Source: Datura wrightii (taxonomy: Eukaryota > Streptophyta > Magnoliopsida > Solanales > Solanaceae). From it: a stretch of 64,000 nt of DNA. The stretch lies in NCBI GenBank assembly GCA_035772735.1, contig JASDFA010000008.1, positions 3,826,501 through 3,890,500 of the forward strand. Reading direction: 5' to 3'. Below, in pieces: positions 34,871-47,119 of this stretch. The translations under genes and the position numbers were made by a program. The notes beneath the pieces are model-generated. The model saw only the letters and a program-made list of their open reading frames with translations, was not told the origin of the DNA and did no database searches. Position 1 is the stretch's first letter, and every line of letters starts with the position of its first letter.

Positions 34871-37800
34871 ATGATGGAGGATAAGAGGTTACTCTTGCCT
34901 TTAGAGGAAAGATTTAGGGTTGAGACGCTGGCAGCCGTCCTTATGAACTATACTGAGGATGACATCCATAAATACACTGCGATGGTGAATGCACTAGAGG
35001 GAATGAGGTCCTACAACTTCATACTGAAGAATTTGGATCTTGATCTAAAGAACGTTGCCACCCCTCTAGCAAAACCATCAGTTCACGTACCACCAGTCTT
35101 GGAGATTAAAGCTCTACCTCCACTTTTAAAATATGCATTCTTGGGGGAAAACAATACTTTGCTAGTGATTATTGCTGCAGACCTTATAGAATGGCAAGTT
35201 GAGGCCCTGATATTAGTATTGAGAAGATATAAAAAGGAAATTGATTGGACCATTGCTGACATCATTGGTATCCCTCTAGGTATATGCACCCATAAAATTC
35301 AACTTGAATCGAACTGCATACCTAGCATAAAGCATCGGCAATGAAAAGATCCACTAATACAAGAGGTGGTGAAGAAAGAGATAATCAAATGGTTAGATAT
35401 TGGTGTAGTCTACCCCATTACTGATAGTAAGTGGGTGAGCTCGATGCAATGTGTACCAAAAAAATGGGGATCAAGGTGGTGCCTAATGAGATGAATGAGC
35501 TAGTACCGACTAGGCCGGTTACAAGTTAGCGTGTTTGTATGGATTACCGGAAGCTCAACCATTGTACCCAAAAGGACCACTTCTCAATACCGTTCATGAA
35601 TCAGACGCTCGACAGGTTGGCAGGAAGTGGATGGTACTATTTTCTAGATGGTTATTTGAGGTATAATCAAATCTCTATAGCCCCAGTGGACCAAGAGGAA
35701 ACCATATTCACTTGCCCTTATGGGACGTTTGCTTTTAGGAGGATGCCCTTTGGGTTGTGCAATGCATCGGCCATATTTTGAAATTGCATGATGTCCAACT
35801 TTGCAGACATGGTATAGGATATCATCGAAGTGTTTATGGACGACTTCTTAGTCATGGGTAATTCATTCGAAAATTGCCTTAAGCATTTAAGTAAAGTGTT
35901 AAGTCGGTGTGAAGAAACTAATCTTGTCCTTAATTGGGAAAAATGTCATTTCATGGTCAAAGAGGGGATTGTGCTAGGCCATAGGATCTCAAGAAAAGGG
36001 ATAGAGATGGACAGAGCCAAAATCGAGGTGATAGCTGGATTGCCACCACCTGTTTCTGTTAAAGGTATCCGAAGTTTTCTAGGGCATGTAGGGTTTTATA
36101 GGAGGTTCATCAAGGACTTCTCAAAAATTGCACAACCATTATGCAAGCTGCTTGAGAAGAAGTGGAAGTTTGTGTTTGATAAAGCATATCTGAGAGCCTT
36201 CGAATGCCTGAAAGAGAGACTTACCTCAGCCCCCATTATAATAGCTCCAGATTGGTTGCTTCCGTTCGAGGTAATGTGTGATGCCAGCGGGATGGCCCTT
36301 GATGCTGTATTGGGTCAAATGAGAGAAAAGATATTTTACCCAATCTATTACGCCAATAAGACACTTAATTCAGCTCAGAAGAATTACACGATAACTGAAC
36401 AGGAGCTCCTAGCATTAGTCTTCGCATTCGAAAAGTTTCAAGCATACTTGCTAGGAACTAAGGTGATTGTCCATACAGACCATGTAGCATTGCCGTATCT
36501 GATGTCAAAAAAGGATGCTAAATTGAGGCTAATCAGATAGGTATTTCTTTTATAGGAATTTGAGTTCGAGGTAAAGCACCGAAAGAGGATTGAGAATTAG
36601 GTGGCTAACCACTTATCCAGACTGGAGGCAGAGGAAAGATTGAAAGATGAGATCAACATTAATGATGCTTTTCCAGATGAGTAGGTGATGGCTGCATCTC
36701 AAGATTTAATTCTATGGTTTGTCAACTATGCAATTATTCGATAAATTTCATGATCCTGGTAGATTTGACTTCGCAGCAAAGAAAAAGTTCCTATTTGATG
36801 CACGGAGGTACTACTGGGATGAGCCATATTTGTTTCGTACTTGTGCGGATGGGCTAATTTGTAGGTTAATTCCAAATATTGAGATGTTGAGCATACTTGA
36901 GGCTTGTCACTCATCTTCGATTGGGGGTCATCATAGTAGTATCCGAACTACACATAAAATTCTACAGTATGGGTACTATTGGCCCACTGTCCACTAGGAT
37001 GCATATGATTTTTCCAAGTTCTGTAATCAATGCCAAAGACAAGGCGGTATCACTCATAAGAATAAGCTACCACTAACCCTAGTTCTGGAAGTAAAGTTAT
37101 TCGCTGTTTAGGGTATTGACTTCATAGGACCATTTGTGAGCACATATGTGATGAAGTATATTTTGATGGTTGTGGATTATGTCTCAAAATAGGTGGAAGC
37201 CATTGCACTCCCTAATAATGAAGGGAAAAGTGTCACCGTATTTCTACGGAAGCACATATTTGCTAGATTTGGTACGCCTAAAGCCATCATCAGCGACAGG
37301 GGATCACACTTTTGTAATCGCCTCTTCAAAGCTCTGCTTGAGAAATATGGCATAAAGCATAAGGTGGAAACAACTTACCATCCTCAGTCAAGCGGACAAG
37401 TGGAAGTCTCCAATAGGGAGATCAAGATGATTTTGGAAAAAATAGTGAACACCAACCAGACAGAGTGGTCCAGGAAACGAGATGATGCACTTTGGGCATA
37501 TTGGACAACTTATAAGATCCTTATTGGCACCACACCCTATCAGGTGGTTTATAGTAAGTCATGTCATTTGCCGATAAAGTTGGAGCATAAGGCATTATGG
37601 GCACAAAAAAAAGTTGTACTTGGACTATAATGAAGCAGCCAAGTTAAAGCTAGATCAACTAAATAAGTTAGATGAATTCCGACTCCGAGCTTATGAGAGT
37701 GCAGCCATCTATAAAGAGCAAATGAAGAGCTATCATGACCGGAAGACTACAAAAGGGAGATCAATGTTGGTGATTCGGTACTCATGTTTAACTTGAGGCT

Positions 37801-37996
37801 CCACTTACATCTGGGTAAATTGAAGTCTAGATGAATGGGACCATATAGAGTGGTGGAGATATTCCCATATGGTGCCATTGAACTAGAAAAAAAAGATGGA
37901 AAGAGACTCAATATAAATAGGCAGAGAGTGAAGCTGTACATGGAAAATAGTGACAATGTAAAAGGAATTGAGTCGGTGTATCTTGATGAAGTTTGA
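34871..37996 (+). pseudogene. A1 pol (RT, RNase H, integrase), broken; gag and protease absent
   Basis: It starts ATGATGGAGG at 34871 with the linker that normally follows protease (LKYAFLGENNTLLVIIAADL, WTIADIIGIPLGICTHKIQL). After TGA at 35342 and a frame change come RT motifs: VCMDYRKLN, FLDGYLRYNQI, FRRMPFGLCNA and the catalytic VFMDDFLV. RNase H residues appear in CDASG, TEQELLAL and HTDHVAL. Integrase shows the zinc-binding histidines (SIGGHHSSIRTT), CNQCQRQ, DFIGPF, and the DDE core (VVDYVS, IISDRGSHFCN, SSGQVEVSNREIK). Further stops occur at 35779, 35815 and 36538, with frame changes near 36600 and 37610. It ends in VYLDEV and TGA at 37994. No start-to-end product is possible. The wording is Athila-type. 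Confidence 0.92.
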
Positions 37997-38034
37997 ATAG
38001 TAAGACTTGTGTCATGACGTTAAATTAGGCGTTG

Positions 38035-38052
38035 TATAAGAGGTAACCTATG
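38035..38052 (+). other. A1 post-stop hairpin motif, partly decayed
   Basis: TATAAGAGGTAACCTATG, 38 nt after the pol stop codon, is the counterpart of the hairpins in A3, B1, B2 and E. The stem here has one mismatch and one G-T pair. The preceding TTAAATTAGGCGTTG is well kept. Confidence 0.7.
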
Positions 38053-39600
38053 AAAGGTCGGTGAAGTTTGAGTAGCTGACAAGAGCACTTAGAGCTCCAC
38101 GGGTATGTTCCTCTCCTAGTTTTTTCATTTTTCACTACTTTGGGGACAAAACATGACTATTGAAAGGGGGTATATCTAATCGTACGAGGGTTTTTGTTGC
38201 TATATTTCTTTTCCCTCAGACATGTTATCTAGTAGAACTGGCATGTTTAGGATTTTTTTTTTTGGGTTTTGTTTAACTAGAAGTAGCTTAGGAGTACTTT
38301 ATAGCCAATAAATGCACATGGTTTTGAAGTTGTTTAAAAAGTGAACATTTTTAAAAATCTTGGTGTTAGTTGTGTATGTTGATTGCAAAGCGTGACTATT
38401 ATGGATCTTTATATCGTATTTGATTGATTAGCATGTGTAATTGTAGCATAGTTGTGCATGGACCAGATAGGTAGAATAAATGCAAATCTGTACCATGTGT
38501 GAGCAAGGATTCTTACCTAGTTTAATACTATATGGAGGATCTAGAACTTGCCCGGTTGGTATTTACATAGGTTGTAGGACAGTTGGATAGGAAAGGATCA
38601 TAGGCCATTTTTTATTTAGCCCACTTTTTGCTTATAATGCCCTACCAAATAAAAATAAATCCCTTGATCCCATGTTTGAGCCTAAAGTTAACCTTTTAGT
38701 TCATTAGCCCATTCACCTATCCAGTTTTGTTTATAATGAACTTGTTCTGGCCCTAGTCCTTCCTTGGACATTGTGAATCTCAACTCAGGTAAAATGCCTA
38801 ACATGAGGGTGGCTATTGTAGGAGAGCATAGATAAGGTGGGGGAGAAAAATAGAAAAAAAGTGGTTAATGAAAGGTTGGATGTGGTGAAGAAAATAAATG
38901 AAAAAGAAATGACAAAGAAAAAAAAAGAAAAAGGAAGAGAACAAAAGAATGCAAGAAATAAAGTCGAACAAGAAAAAGTGAAAATTCACCACATCCACAA
39001 ATGAAAGTTGAATGGAGAAAAAGGGAGAAAAAGTGGGAAAAAAAAAGTAAAAAGTAAAGCCAAGTTGTGTAGTGCCAAGGGAAGTCATTATTTCCATATC
39101 TATCATACCCGACCCGAAGCCTACATTATAAGTCAATAAAAGTCCTATAGTGATTCGAGCCTGAGTGTCTGAAAAATTGAAGTAGAGAAAATAAGGGAAA
39201 GCATATGGTATATACTGTGAAGTATTTGGAACTTCTTTGTGAGAGTGAGAGTCTTACTTGTTAGCCTCAACTTTCTTACCTACATCTATGAGTGTTGGGG
39301 ACTTCATTTGCTGTGAGGGTATATGGTTTATATTGCATTCTACCGGTTGTCTGTGTAAATAGCATTGGTGATAGCTGAGCTCAATGCTAATAGTTAGATT
39401 CCATACTTAGATCCTTGTGTGTCATGAGTTGTAGTTGCATGTAAGCATAGCTAACTTGATTTTGAATGTAAAAGGGGTCAATATCTGATAATGGTCGTGT
39501 GTGCAAATTTTGATGTGTTGGTTGTAGGTCCTTTATTTTACATTCTGGTTAAGCATCATTTTATAGTTTTGTTCTATTTGTCTGAGGATATGCAAAAGCT
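38053..39600 (+). other. A1 3' non-coding spacer
   Basis: About 1.55 kb without a gene; purine-rich low-complexity DNA around 38820-39060. It carries CTAGAACTTGCC (38541-38552) and a diverged GAAAGCATATGG (39198-39209), shared with the B and E spacers. There is no ORF2 here, unlike B. Confidence 0.7.
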
Positions 39601-39615
39601 TTAAGTTGAGTGTGT
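39601..39615 (+). other. A1 polypurine tract region
   Basis: TTAAGTTGAGTGTGT abuts the 3' LTR start TGATGTG. A3 has TTAAGTTGAGGGTAT at the same place (42706-42692, minus strand). Confidence 0.7.
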
Positions 39616-40994
39616 TGATGTGTTGTGGATTTACAACACTTTTGATGCATAAAATTGAGTAACTATGCATCATCTTAGATATGTTTATACAGATATGATG
39701 CATTTTTGCTGTGTTTTTAAGAAAATCAGGTGTTGGAGTTGAATTCTATAAAAGAAGAGAAAAAGTGCAGAAAACGGGCCAAGTACAATCCATAGTACGA
39801 GCCATACCTTGGTGGTACGAGCCGTACAATGTAGCTGCGATAAAATTAAGAGGAAATGCGCAAGGTCATGGCTAAGTAAGACTCTTGGTATCGGTCGTAC
39901 TATATTGGTATGAGTTGTACCAGAGTAGTCGTGGAAAAGTTTAGAAGGATACACTTGTCTAGACTCCTGGTGCGAGTAGAAGTTATGAGTCGTGATGACC
40001 ACATACGACTCATACCAAGGAGTCGTGGTGAACTTTAGAGCAAAGAAGTTTGGCAGAATCCAGGTACGAAAGGGAACCATGAGTTGTACCGAAGTACTCG
40101 TGGAAATATTTAAAGGATGCCAGATTGCACAGTATCAGACCATGATAAGAATGTATGACTCGTAACAGCATTGTACGATTCCTACTAGCACCCAGGACTT
40201 AACCAATTTCAAAGCCACCTAGCATTGTACGGATGGAAGGTACGACTTGTAGCTACAAGTTATGACTCGTAGGATCTGGAGGCGATAGTTGTAGAAGTTT
40301 TCTTGTTAATTTAAGAAAGATTTCTCAGTATTTGTATAAATATTTTTATAAGTTATTTTTGTTAATAGATGTCGTGAGACACACTTTAGACAGAGTTGTT
40401 GATATAGAATGAATACTTTGGAGATTCTTCTTGAGTTTTCCAATATTCTTGGAGATTTATTTATTCTTCTTGAATCATTTGAAGTTGAAGTGTTCAATAA
40501 TCAATTGAATTTTATTTCAATTATCATTGTAAGTATTTAATTTTGATTTATTCCATGAATTCTAATTCTTCTCTTACAAACATGAGAGGCTAAAACCTCC
40601 ACATCTAGGGTTGTGGGAAACATGGTGAATTAACTAACTAGGGTTAACATAAAAGTGATTCTAAACTCATACGCATGCTTGTATTGTTTATCTCTTCATC
40701 TTAAACATTAGGACTTTCCTGAAATCTCTAATTACTTGGACATAGAGAGGTAGAGATTAGAAAAAAGAGAAGAAAAACAAAGCCTTGAACTTTATGATTT
40801 ATTGAATAACTTGAGTTGCGGTTCCGGGATAGTTTATTTGAAATAGTTGATAATGGTTAAAGTGAAAACACTCAAGACACCTAATCCGATAATTGAGTAT
40901 AGTTAACCTATAGGGACGAACTAGTCATTCTGGTAATTGAGTATAGTCAATCAAAAGGGATGAATCAAAGTTGTTATGGATCCATGCGGAAAAT
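39616..40994 (+). repeat. A1 3' LTR, cut by the A3 insertion
   Basis: Matches 14621 onward with indels, including the GTACGA-type word cluster (39790-40270), and stops after GGATCCATGCGGAAAAT. AAAAT (40990-40994) would be one half of the A3 target duplication. The rest of this LTR should lie beyond the right edge. Confidence 0.85.
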
Positions 40995-42691
40995 TGATAA
41001 TGCTCAAACTCACACCTCCTACTAAAGTATGAAGCAGACGTTGTTAATAAAGAACCCAACAAAGAGGTTGGGGTCGAACCCACAGGGAATATGAAAGATC
41101 TAGACTAATGCCGGTAAGTGAACTTGTTGGTTAGTTACTCCAATTTGGGGTTGTAAGAAAAAAATAATTAAAACAATGATTGAAATTATGATTTAAATCA
41201 AGAATTAAGAATAACTAGGGTTTGTGTTCCCCATGGGCTCAAAACTACGTGGGGTATACACACGTGATCAATACCAATGCTTACTTGAAGAACTGATAAC
41301 TAGGGTTCATCCAAATGACCAGTTCATCCCTATTAGATGACTATACTCAATCATCGAGTCAGGTCTCATGAGCAGTTCCAAACTATCCGTTATCAATAAG
41401 TTCCAAATTTAACTATCCTGCGACCACAGCTCAAGTTAATACAATGATCATTAAGATCAAGGCTTTGTTGTAATTATCTTTTCCTAATCTCTACCTCTCT
41501 AGGCTCAAGCAAGTAAAGAATTCGGGCAAATCCTAAAGTTATACACCGTTAAGAAACGTTTAAGCATGAAAAGAATACAATACAAGTGTATTGCATCGGT
41601 TTTGAATCACTTTTGTGTATTCCTAGCTCGTTAATCCACCATGGTTCCCACAACCCTAGTTATGGGTTTTAGCCTCTCATAGTTGTAAGGTTGTGATATG
41701 CATTCATAATTAGACACATAATTCAATACTTAAAATAGTAGATGAGAGAAAATCTTATTTGATTATATCATTAAAACCTCAAGAAAAATTGATAAAGATC
41801 AAAAAAATCCAAGAAAAGGTTGATCACAAGTCAATCAACTCAATTCTACATTTTTCCCAAGAATCCCTATTGATTTCACGCCTCTCTCACATCTCTCTAA
41901 TGCTCTCTATGATTCGCTATAATTCTCTATGATTCTCTATTGAAAATAAAACATAAAAGGTATTTATACAGATATAAGAATCCTTTTCCTAAGCTAACAG
42001 GGTGATTTTCTATAACAGGCACCGCCTGAGCCAAAACTGATCATACGACCCATAGCAAGATTGTACAGGTCATAGTTGTTGTCTGTAAGTCCTTGGTTTG
42101 CTGAAATTTTGGCTTAAGTGTTGGGCCTTGGTACGACTCATACATGCTTCCTATGAGTGGTGCTTTGCTTCCATTGTCTGGCTTTGAGAACTCTGAATTT
42201 TTCTGAAATTATTCATGAGTGTCGTGGTATGACTCGCACCTCCCAGCCACCACTCGTACTGTTTGAAGTTCTTCTTAGCAATAAAAATACTCTAAAGATC
42301 ACCACTACTATTGGTACGATTCATACATTGTTGTCGTGATTCGTAGATCCATCTGTATCAGGAGTCTGCCTTTGTGCAATTTCTTCTGAATATTTCCATG
42401 ACTCAAGTTACGGCTCGTAGTATTATTGTACAACTCAAATTGAGAGTCGTAGGTTGCATTCTCCCCAGTTCATCCATCTGAAACTTCTCATGGTTCTCAG
42501 TACAGCTCGTACTAAGACTAACACTTTAGCTCATTTTCTGCACTTTCAGGCTTCTTTTGCACATTCTTGCTCCAACACTTATTTTTCCTGTAATCAAAGA
42601 AAAAGTGCCTTATATCCATATAAACATACTTAAGTTTATGTTATTTTCATAGTTTTGAGCATCGAAAGTGTTGTAAACTCACAGCACATCA
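40995..42691 (-). repeat. A3 3' LTR, complete (1697 bp)
   Basis: TGATAATGCTCAAACTCACAC...CTCACAGCACATCA. The GTACGA-type word cluster is at about 42030-42540. It is followed on the right by the purine tract (42692-42706) in minus orientation. Confidence 0.9.
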
Positions 42692-44245
42692 ATACCCTCA
42701 ACTTAAGACTTTTGCATGTCCTCAAACAAAGAAAAGAAAAAAACCTAAACACAATGCTCAACTAGAAAATAAACCTAGGATACTACAGCCAATACGAAAC
42801 AAAATTTGCTCTATAAATCCAACAAATTTTGACCCTTCCTCCGTGAACCAATATCATCTAATGTACTACTAGCAATCACAAAACCTGATAAGCAGGGATC
42901 AAGACATGTCATGTAGCTATTAACAGGCAATCAAGTCATCACCAATGCTTTTCACATAGACCTCTGGTAAAATTAAACATAAGCCGTGTACCCTCACAGC
43001 AAATAAAGTTCCCACTCATAGATGTAGTAACAGATACAGCATGGTACTGAACAAGCGAGACTCTCACTCTCACGAAGAAGTTCCAAATATTGTGTATCAG
43101 ATACCATAGGCTTGCCCTTATTTTCTCTACTTCGATCTGTCGGATGGTTAGATTAGGATCACTATAGGAATTGACTCAGTTGTTAATGTAGGCTTTAGGG
43201 CTGGACACGATAAATATGGGATATTTTTTTAAGTGACTAGCCCTTCCTTGGCACTACATACATTGGCTCCATCATTCACCTTTTTCACCCTTTTTTTCCT
43301 TCGTTTTCCTCCCTTTTCACCTCTTTTGTGTGCATTTGTATGAGTACCTTTTTTCAAGTATTTTTCTTTTTGAATTTTCTTTTTCAATTTTTTTCATCTC
43401 TTTTTTTGTTTTTCATTTGTCACACTACACCTCTTTCACCTTTTCTCTTTTCTCTCCCTTTTTCTCGTTCCCACTATTTATGCACCCCTACTCTAGCCAT
43501 TCTCAACTTTGAAATTTTACATATGCTGAGGTTGACAATGTCCAAGGAGGGACCAGGGCCAAAACACGTTCTTTATAAAAAAAATGGGTACGGTTCATCG
43601 GTTAATCAAAGAAAAATAATTTATTAAAGGCTTAAAATTGGGATCAAGGGAGTCATATGATTTTGGTAGGGTGTGGGCTCAACAAAAACGGTCTATGATC
43701 ATATCCTAACCAACCATCCTTAACTTATGCAAAGACCAACCAGGCAAGTTCTAGATCTTCAACACAGTACTGAACTGAGTATTAAACCTCACTAACTCAT
43801 GGCACATGACTTACATTAACTTTACCTATCTGGTTTATGTATAGCTTAACAAGACTACTCATGCTAATACACTAAATGATATCAAAAGATCCACATAAAT
43901 CATGCATGCAGTCAAAAGTACACAGCTAATTCGTCAAAAAATTTTAAACAAGGTCAATTTTTTTCAAGAATCCAAAACTACTGCATTTTTATTGGCTGAG
44001 TAGTCCTAAGCTACTTTCTAATTAAACAAATATCACAAAATAAGAAAATAAAATCCTAAACATGTCGGTTCTGCTAGATAGCATGATCGAGGAAACAGAA
44101 ACACGGCAAGAAAAACCCTCGGACGAATTCAAAAATCCAAAAATACAAGTATACCCCCTCCCCTTTTGAAAATTGTGCTTCGTCCCCGAAGCATGAACTA
44201 CAAGAACAGAGGGAAGGGAACATACATGTGGCTACTCAGACTTCA
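42692..44245 (-). other. A3 polypurine tract and 3' non-coding spacer
   Basis: The tract TTAAGTTGAGGGTAT (minus strand, 42706-42692) is followed by spacer resembling A1 38053-39600. It includes CCATAGGCTTGC (43104-43115) and GGCAAGTTCTAG (43743-43754). 43270-43460 is a T-rich low-complexity stretch that opens false frames. It ends with CTTCA (44241-44245), the left D target duplication. Confidence 0.75.
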
Positions 44246-45574
44246 TGTCATGACTCGAGTTTATACCCTAGCCATAACACGGGACAAGGAACCCCGAGAG
44301 GCTCCAAGTCAACCCATGGCATAATTACAGCATAACACTTAGCAATACAAAGAGCTATACAGAAACATAACCGAGCGGAAGCTAACCGTAAGGAGTCAAA
44401 TTTAAAAACTCAAAGACATAATCTAACAAAAACTTTAATACCTAGATTGAATCTAATTACACATGTATGAAAGCCTCTACTAAACTGATGAGTTGTTGGG
44501 ATAGGTCCCCAGCTAACTCCTAAAGTCTGGAAATTGAAATATAACTGAAAATAAAAAAACATAAAACTCGTCCTCGAGAGATGAGGACTCACCATAATCC
44601 AGTGAGATGAAAAAGAAGTGTGTCTAGCTGCGAGGCTGAGTCTAGATACCTGAATTTATATCATGAAACGATATAGCACATAAAGCATACGATCGGTACT
44701 TGAAATGTACTGAGCATGCGGGAAACGTAAATAAACTAAAAAATATAAAAAAAGAAAATAAAGTGAGAACATCGACATATAAATGAATTAGAATGCAACA
44801 ACCCCTTTTTGAGTCACATATACATATCAACATGAAACTTTTAGTTGGAACTCATATTCTGAAGCATCATCAAACTTATGCTTAAGGGTCATATACTGAC
44901 ATATAATGAAAACTGAAGCTGAAACTGATTTCATACACTGTACTAGCCATCTGCTGATAACTGAGACTGCATTCTGTTTTATCTGAATTATACAGAACTA
45001 AGCCAAACTAATAACATAAACTAAGGGAGTCATTCTCTGCTATGAGGAGTCGCTAACTGACTAAGGGAAACATTCTCAACAATTGAGAGTCCCAACTGAA
45101 CTAAGGGAAACATTCTCAGCTATGGAGAGTCCCTGACTGCACTAAGGGAAGCATTCTTAACTATTGAGAGTCCCAACTGAACTAAGGGAAACATTCTCGG
45201 CTATGAAAAATTCCTGACTGAACTAAGGGAAACATTCTCAGCTATGGAGAGTCCCAACGGAACTAAGGGAAACATTCTCAGCTATTGAGAGTCCCTGACT
45301 ATACTAGAACATGAGGAACACTGATATGACAGTATTCATCTAGTCTGAGCTACAATAGCTAATCAGAAACATGAGTATTTACTGATTTCATCATACAGCA
45401 TTCATTTAGAATAGATTAAGGCTACTTTCCACTATCAACAAGACCAAAAGTCTGAAGGATCATTCTCATGATTTATCATCATAATTCATGTCATCATGGA
45501 ACCAAATCGTCCTTTAATCCACACATTTTTAGATTCACGAACATCTATAGATTTAGATACATTACACACCTCCA
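44246..45574 (-). repeat. D left (3') LTR, first part
   Basis: Starts TGTCATGACTCGAG. It includes the tandem array at 45021-45302 and ends with CTCCA, the left B2 duplication. The text resumes at 55137. Confidence 0.83.
45021..45302. repeat. Tandem array of about seven 40-bp units in the D LTR
   Basis: Units begin CTAAGGGAAACATTCTCAGC and end near GAGAGTCCC. Two sub-types alternate (GCTATGGAGAG and ACTATTGAGAG). Each unit holds TTCTCA...TGAGAG, an inverted repeat with a 5-nt centre. The right D LTR begins inside the equivalent of the last unit. Confidence 0.85.
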
Positions 45575-46988
45575 TGATCTTGGGCAGAATTATATGCCCA
45601 AGTGATACTCAAATGCTTCATTTTGTCTTGTTTATCCATTGATATTTGTACATTTTCATGTGATTTGTAGTTAAAAGGTGAATTTATACTAACCAACATG
45701 ATTAGTGTTGTTTTGCAGAAAAAATGTAATTTTAGGAATCAAAGATGCATGTTGGGAGAAATCGGGAATGGACTCGGAAGCGAGCAGTGGAAAAGGCCAA
45801 GGAAATGCAGAAAATTAAGGGGCTCCATGATGGAGCCGTGTCACGCTGCCATCGTAGAGGCATTCTGCCCCGGATGATTAAAATAGGCCAAGTTCCAATG
45901 AAGGTGCGCGTTGGTGCCGTGGCACGTTGGCTAAGCCACGCGTTGCACGCCGTGGCACGTTGGGCGTAATTAACTGGACGACCAGATTCTAGTAAGGGTC
46001 CGCGTTTGTGGCGTGTCACGGAGGCAGTGCTCCGCGATGTACTCCGTGACACGTTGCTTGTTATTCCGGGAAAAATTCCCACTAGTATAAATAGCACACT
46101 TAGGTTTATTTTTAATTATTCTGACTTAGTTGAGCAAGAACGTGGGTTATAGGAAGTTGAGGGGACAAAATTCTTAGGGTTCTTCTCTATCTCTTTCTTC
46201 CTCACTTCAATTATTTGTATGATTTACACTCATCTAACGATGTTTAATCCACAAATGAGTGGCTAAATTCACTTCTTGTTGAGGTTAAGAACATTTGTAG
46301 TGGAATGTAATTATTGATCATTTTGGTTTTTCATCTTTTCTTCTATGGTTGTTCTATTAATTCTTGTTCTTACTGCATTGATGTTTGGCCAATATTAATG
46401 TATATCCAAAAAATCCGGTTTGCGCTCGAAAGAGAAAGAAATTGGAAAGTTGTGAATTGATAGGATATGATCTCTTCTTGGTTTGGAAAAATTGAGAATT
46501 GATTTACCTTCAGAATAGAAATATATCTGAAAGTCGTATTAGTCAATTAAGGAATCGGTTTCGTATGTCTAGAACATGAATCTCTTCTTATCACAGAAAT
46601 GTAGGTGGAAGGTTCATGATTCTTAAGTTGGGTTAAATACGAGAGTTTTAATCTATAGGAAATAATTCTTGACTAGCAACCGAAGGAAATATTAACCAAT
46701 TTGTGTCAATAAATTGCTTCCCTGCATGTTCGTTTTAGCCTCAGCATGCTCATTACTATAGTTCAGACTCAATTTGCACATTTGTTTTAGATTAGTATAA
46801 ATTAGAAAACAAACTCCCAAAATCTTCTTGAAACTATTGTCTGCATTATTAGAGTTAGAGTGTATTAACACTTGGTTCGATTATTACCTTGGTCTAGTCC
46901 CTGTGGGATCGATACTTGGCTACTCTAGCCATTTTACTACTTGTTCGACCACGTGCACTTGCGTGTAGGCATTCCAAACCACCGAACA
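45575..46988 (+). repeat. B2 5' LTR (1414 bp)
   Basis: TGATCTTGGGC...ACCACCGAACA. The promoter has GC-rich words at 45812-46060, the palindrome GGGAAAAATTCCC at about 46069-46081 and TATAAATA at 46086-46093. Confidence 0.94.
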
Positions 46989-46994
46989 AGTTTT

Positions 46995-47012
46995 TGGCGC
47001 CGTTGCCGGGGA
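46995..47012 (+). other. B2 primer-binding site (tRNA-Asp type)
   Basis: TGGCGCCGTTGCCGGGGA, 6 nt after the LTR. This is the standard Athila primer site and the best preserved in the window. Confidence 0.93.
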
Positions 47013-47119
47013 CTGGCAATTGGTAAAATTGTTGTCTTAAGTGTTAGTTTACAATTTCTTATTAGTGTTGACAACTTGTTCTTAGCTTGTCTTTTGCAGA
47101 TATTGAATTCTGTTGAACA

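Larger units (their letters stand above)
14621..40994 (+). mobile_element. A1: gag-less Athila-type retrotransposon, host of the B1 and A3 insertions
   Basis: The pieces in order are: 5' LTR (14621-15951 and 34532-34710), primer-binding site, pol remnant (34871-37996), hairpin, 3' spacer, purine tract and 3' LTR (39616-40994). Taking out B1 rejoins the 5' LTR at the AATAC duplication. The 3' LTR stops abruptly at 40994, where A3 begins, at a point equivalent to about 15900 of the 5' LTR. Its last part should therefore reappear beyond the window. There is no room for gag: pol begins 139 nt after the primer site. Confidence 0.85.

Noticed and set aside
43328..43627. 99-codon Phe/Ser-rich frame resembling a membrane protein
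   Set aside because: Comes from the T-rich low-complexity spacer of A3; the A1 counterpart (38820-39060, opposite sense) has no matching protein.
40995..44245. Treating the left and right parts of A3 as two separate elements
   Set aside because: The CTTCA duplication around D and the continuity with A1 near 38050 show that they are halves of one element.
45021..45302. CRISPR-like array
   Set aside because: Units are contiguous 40-bp tandem repeats without unique spacers, in a plant retrotransposon LTR.
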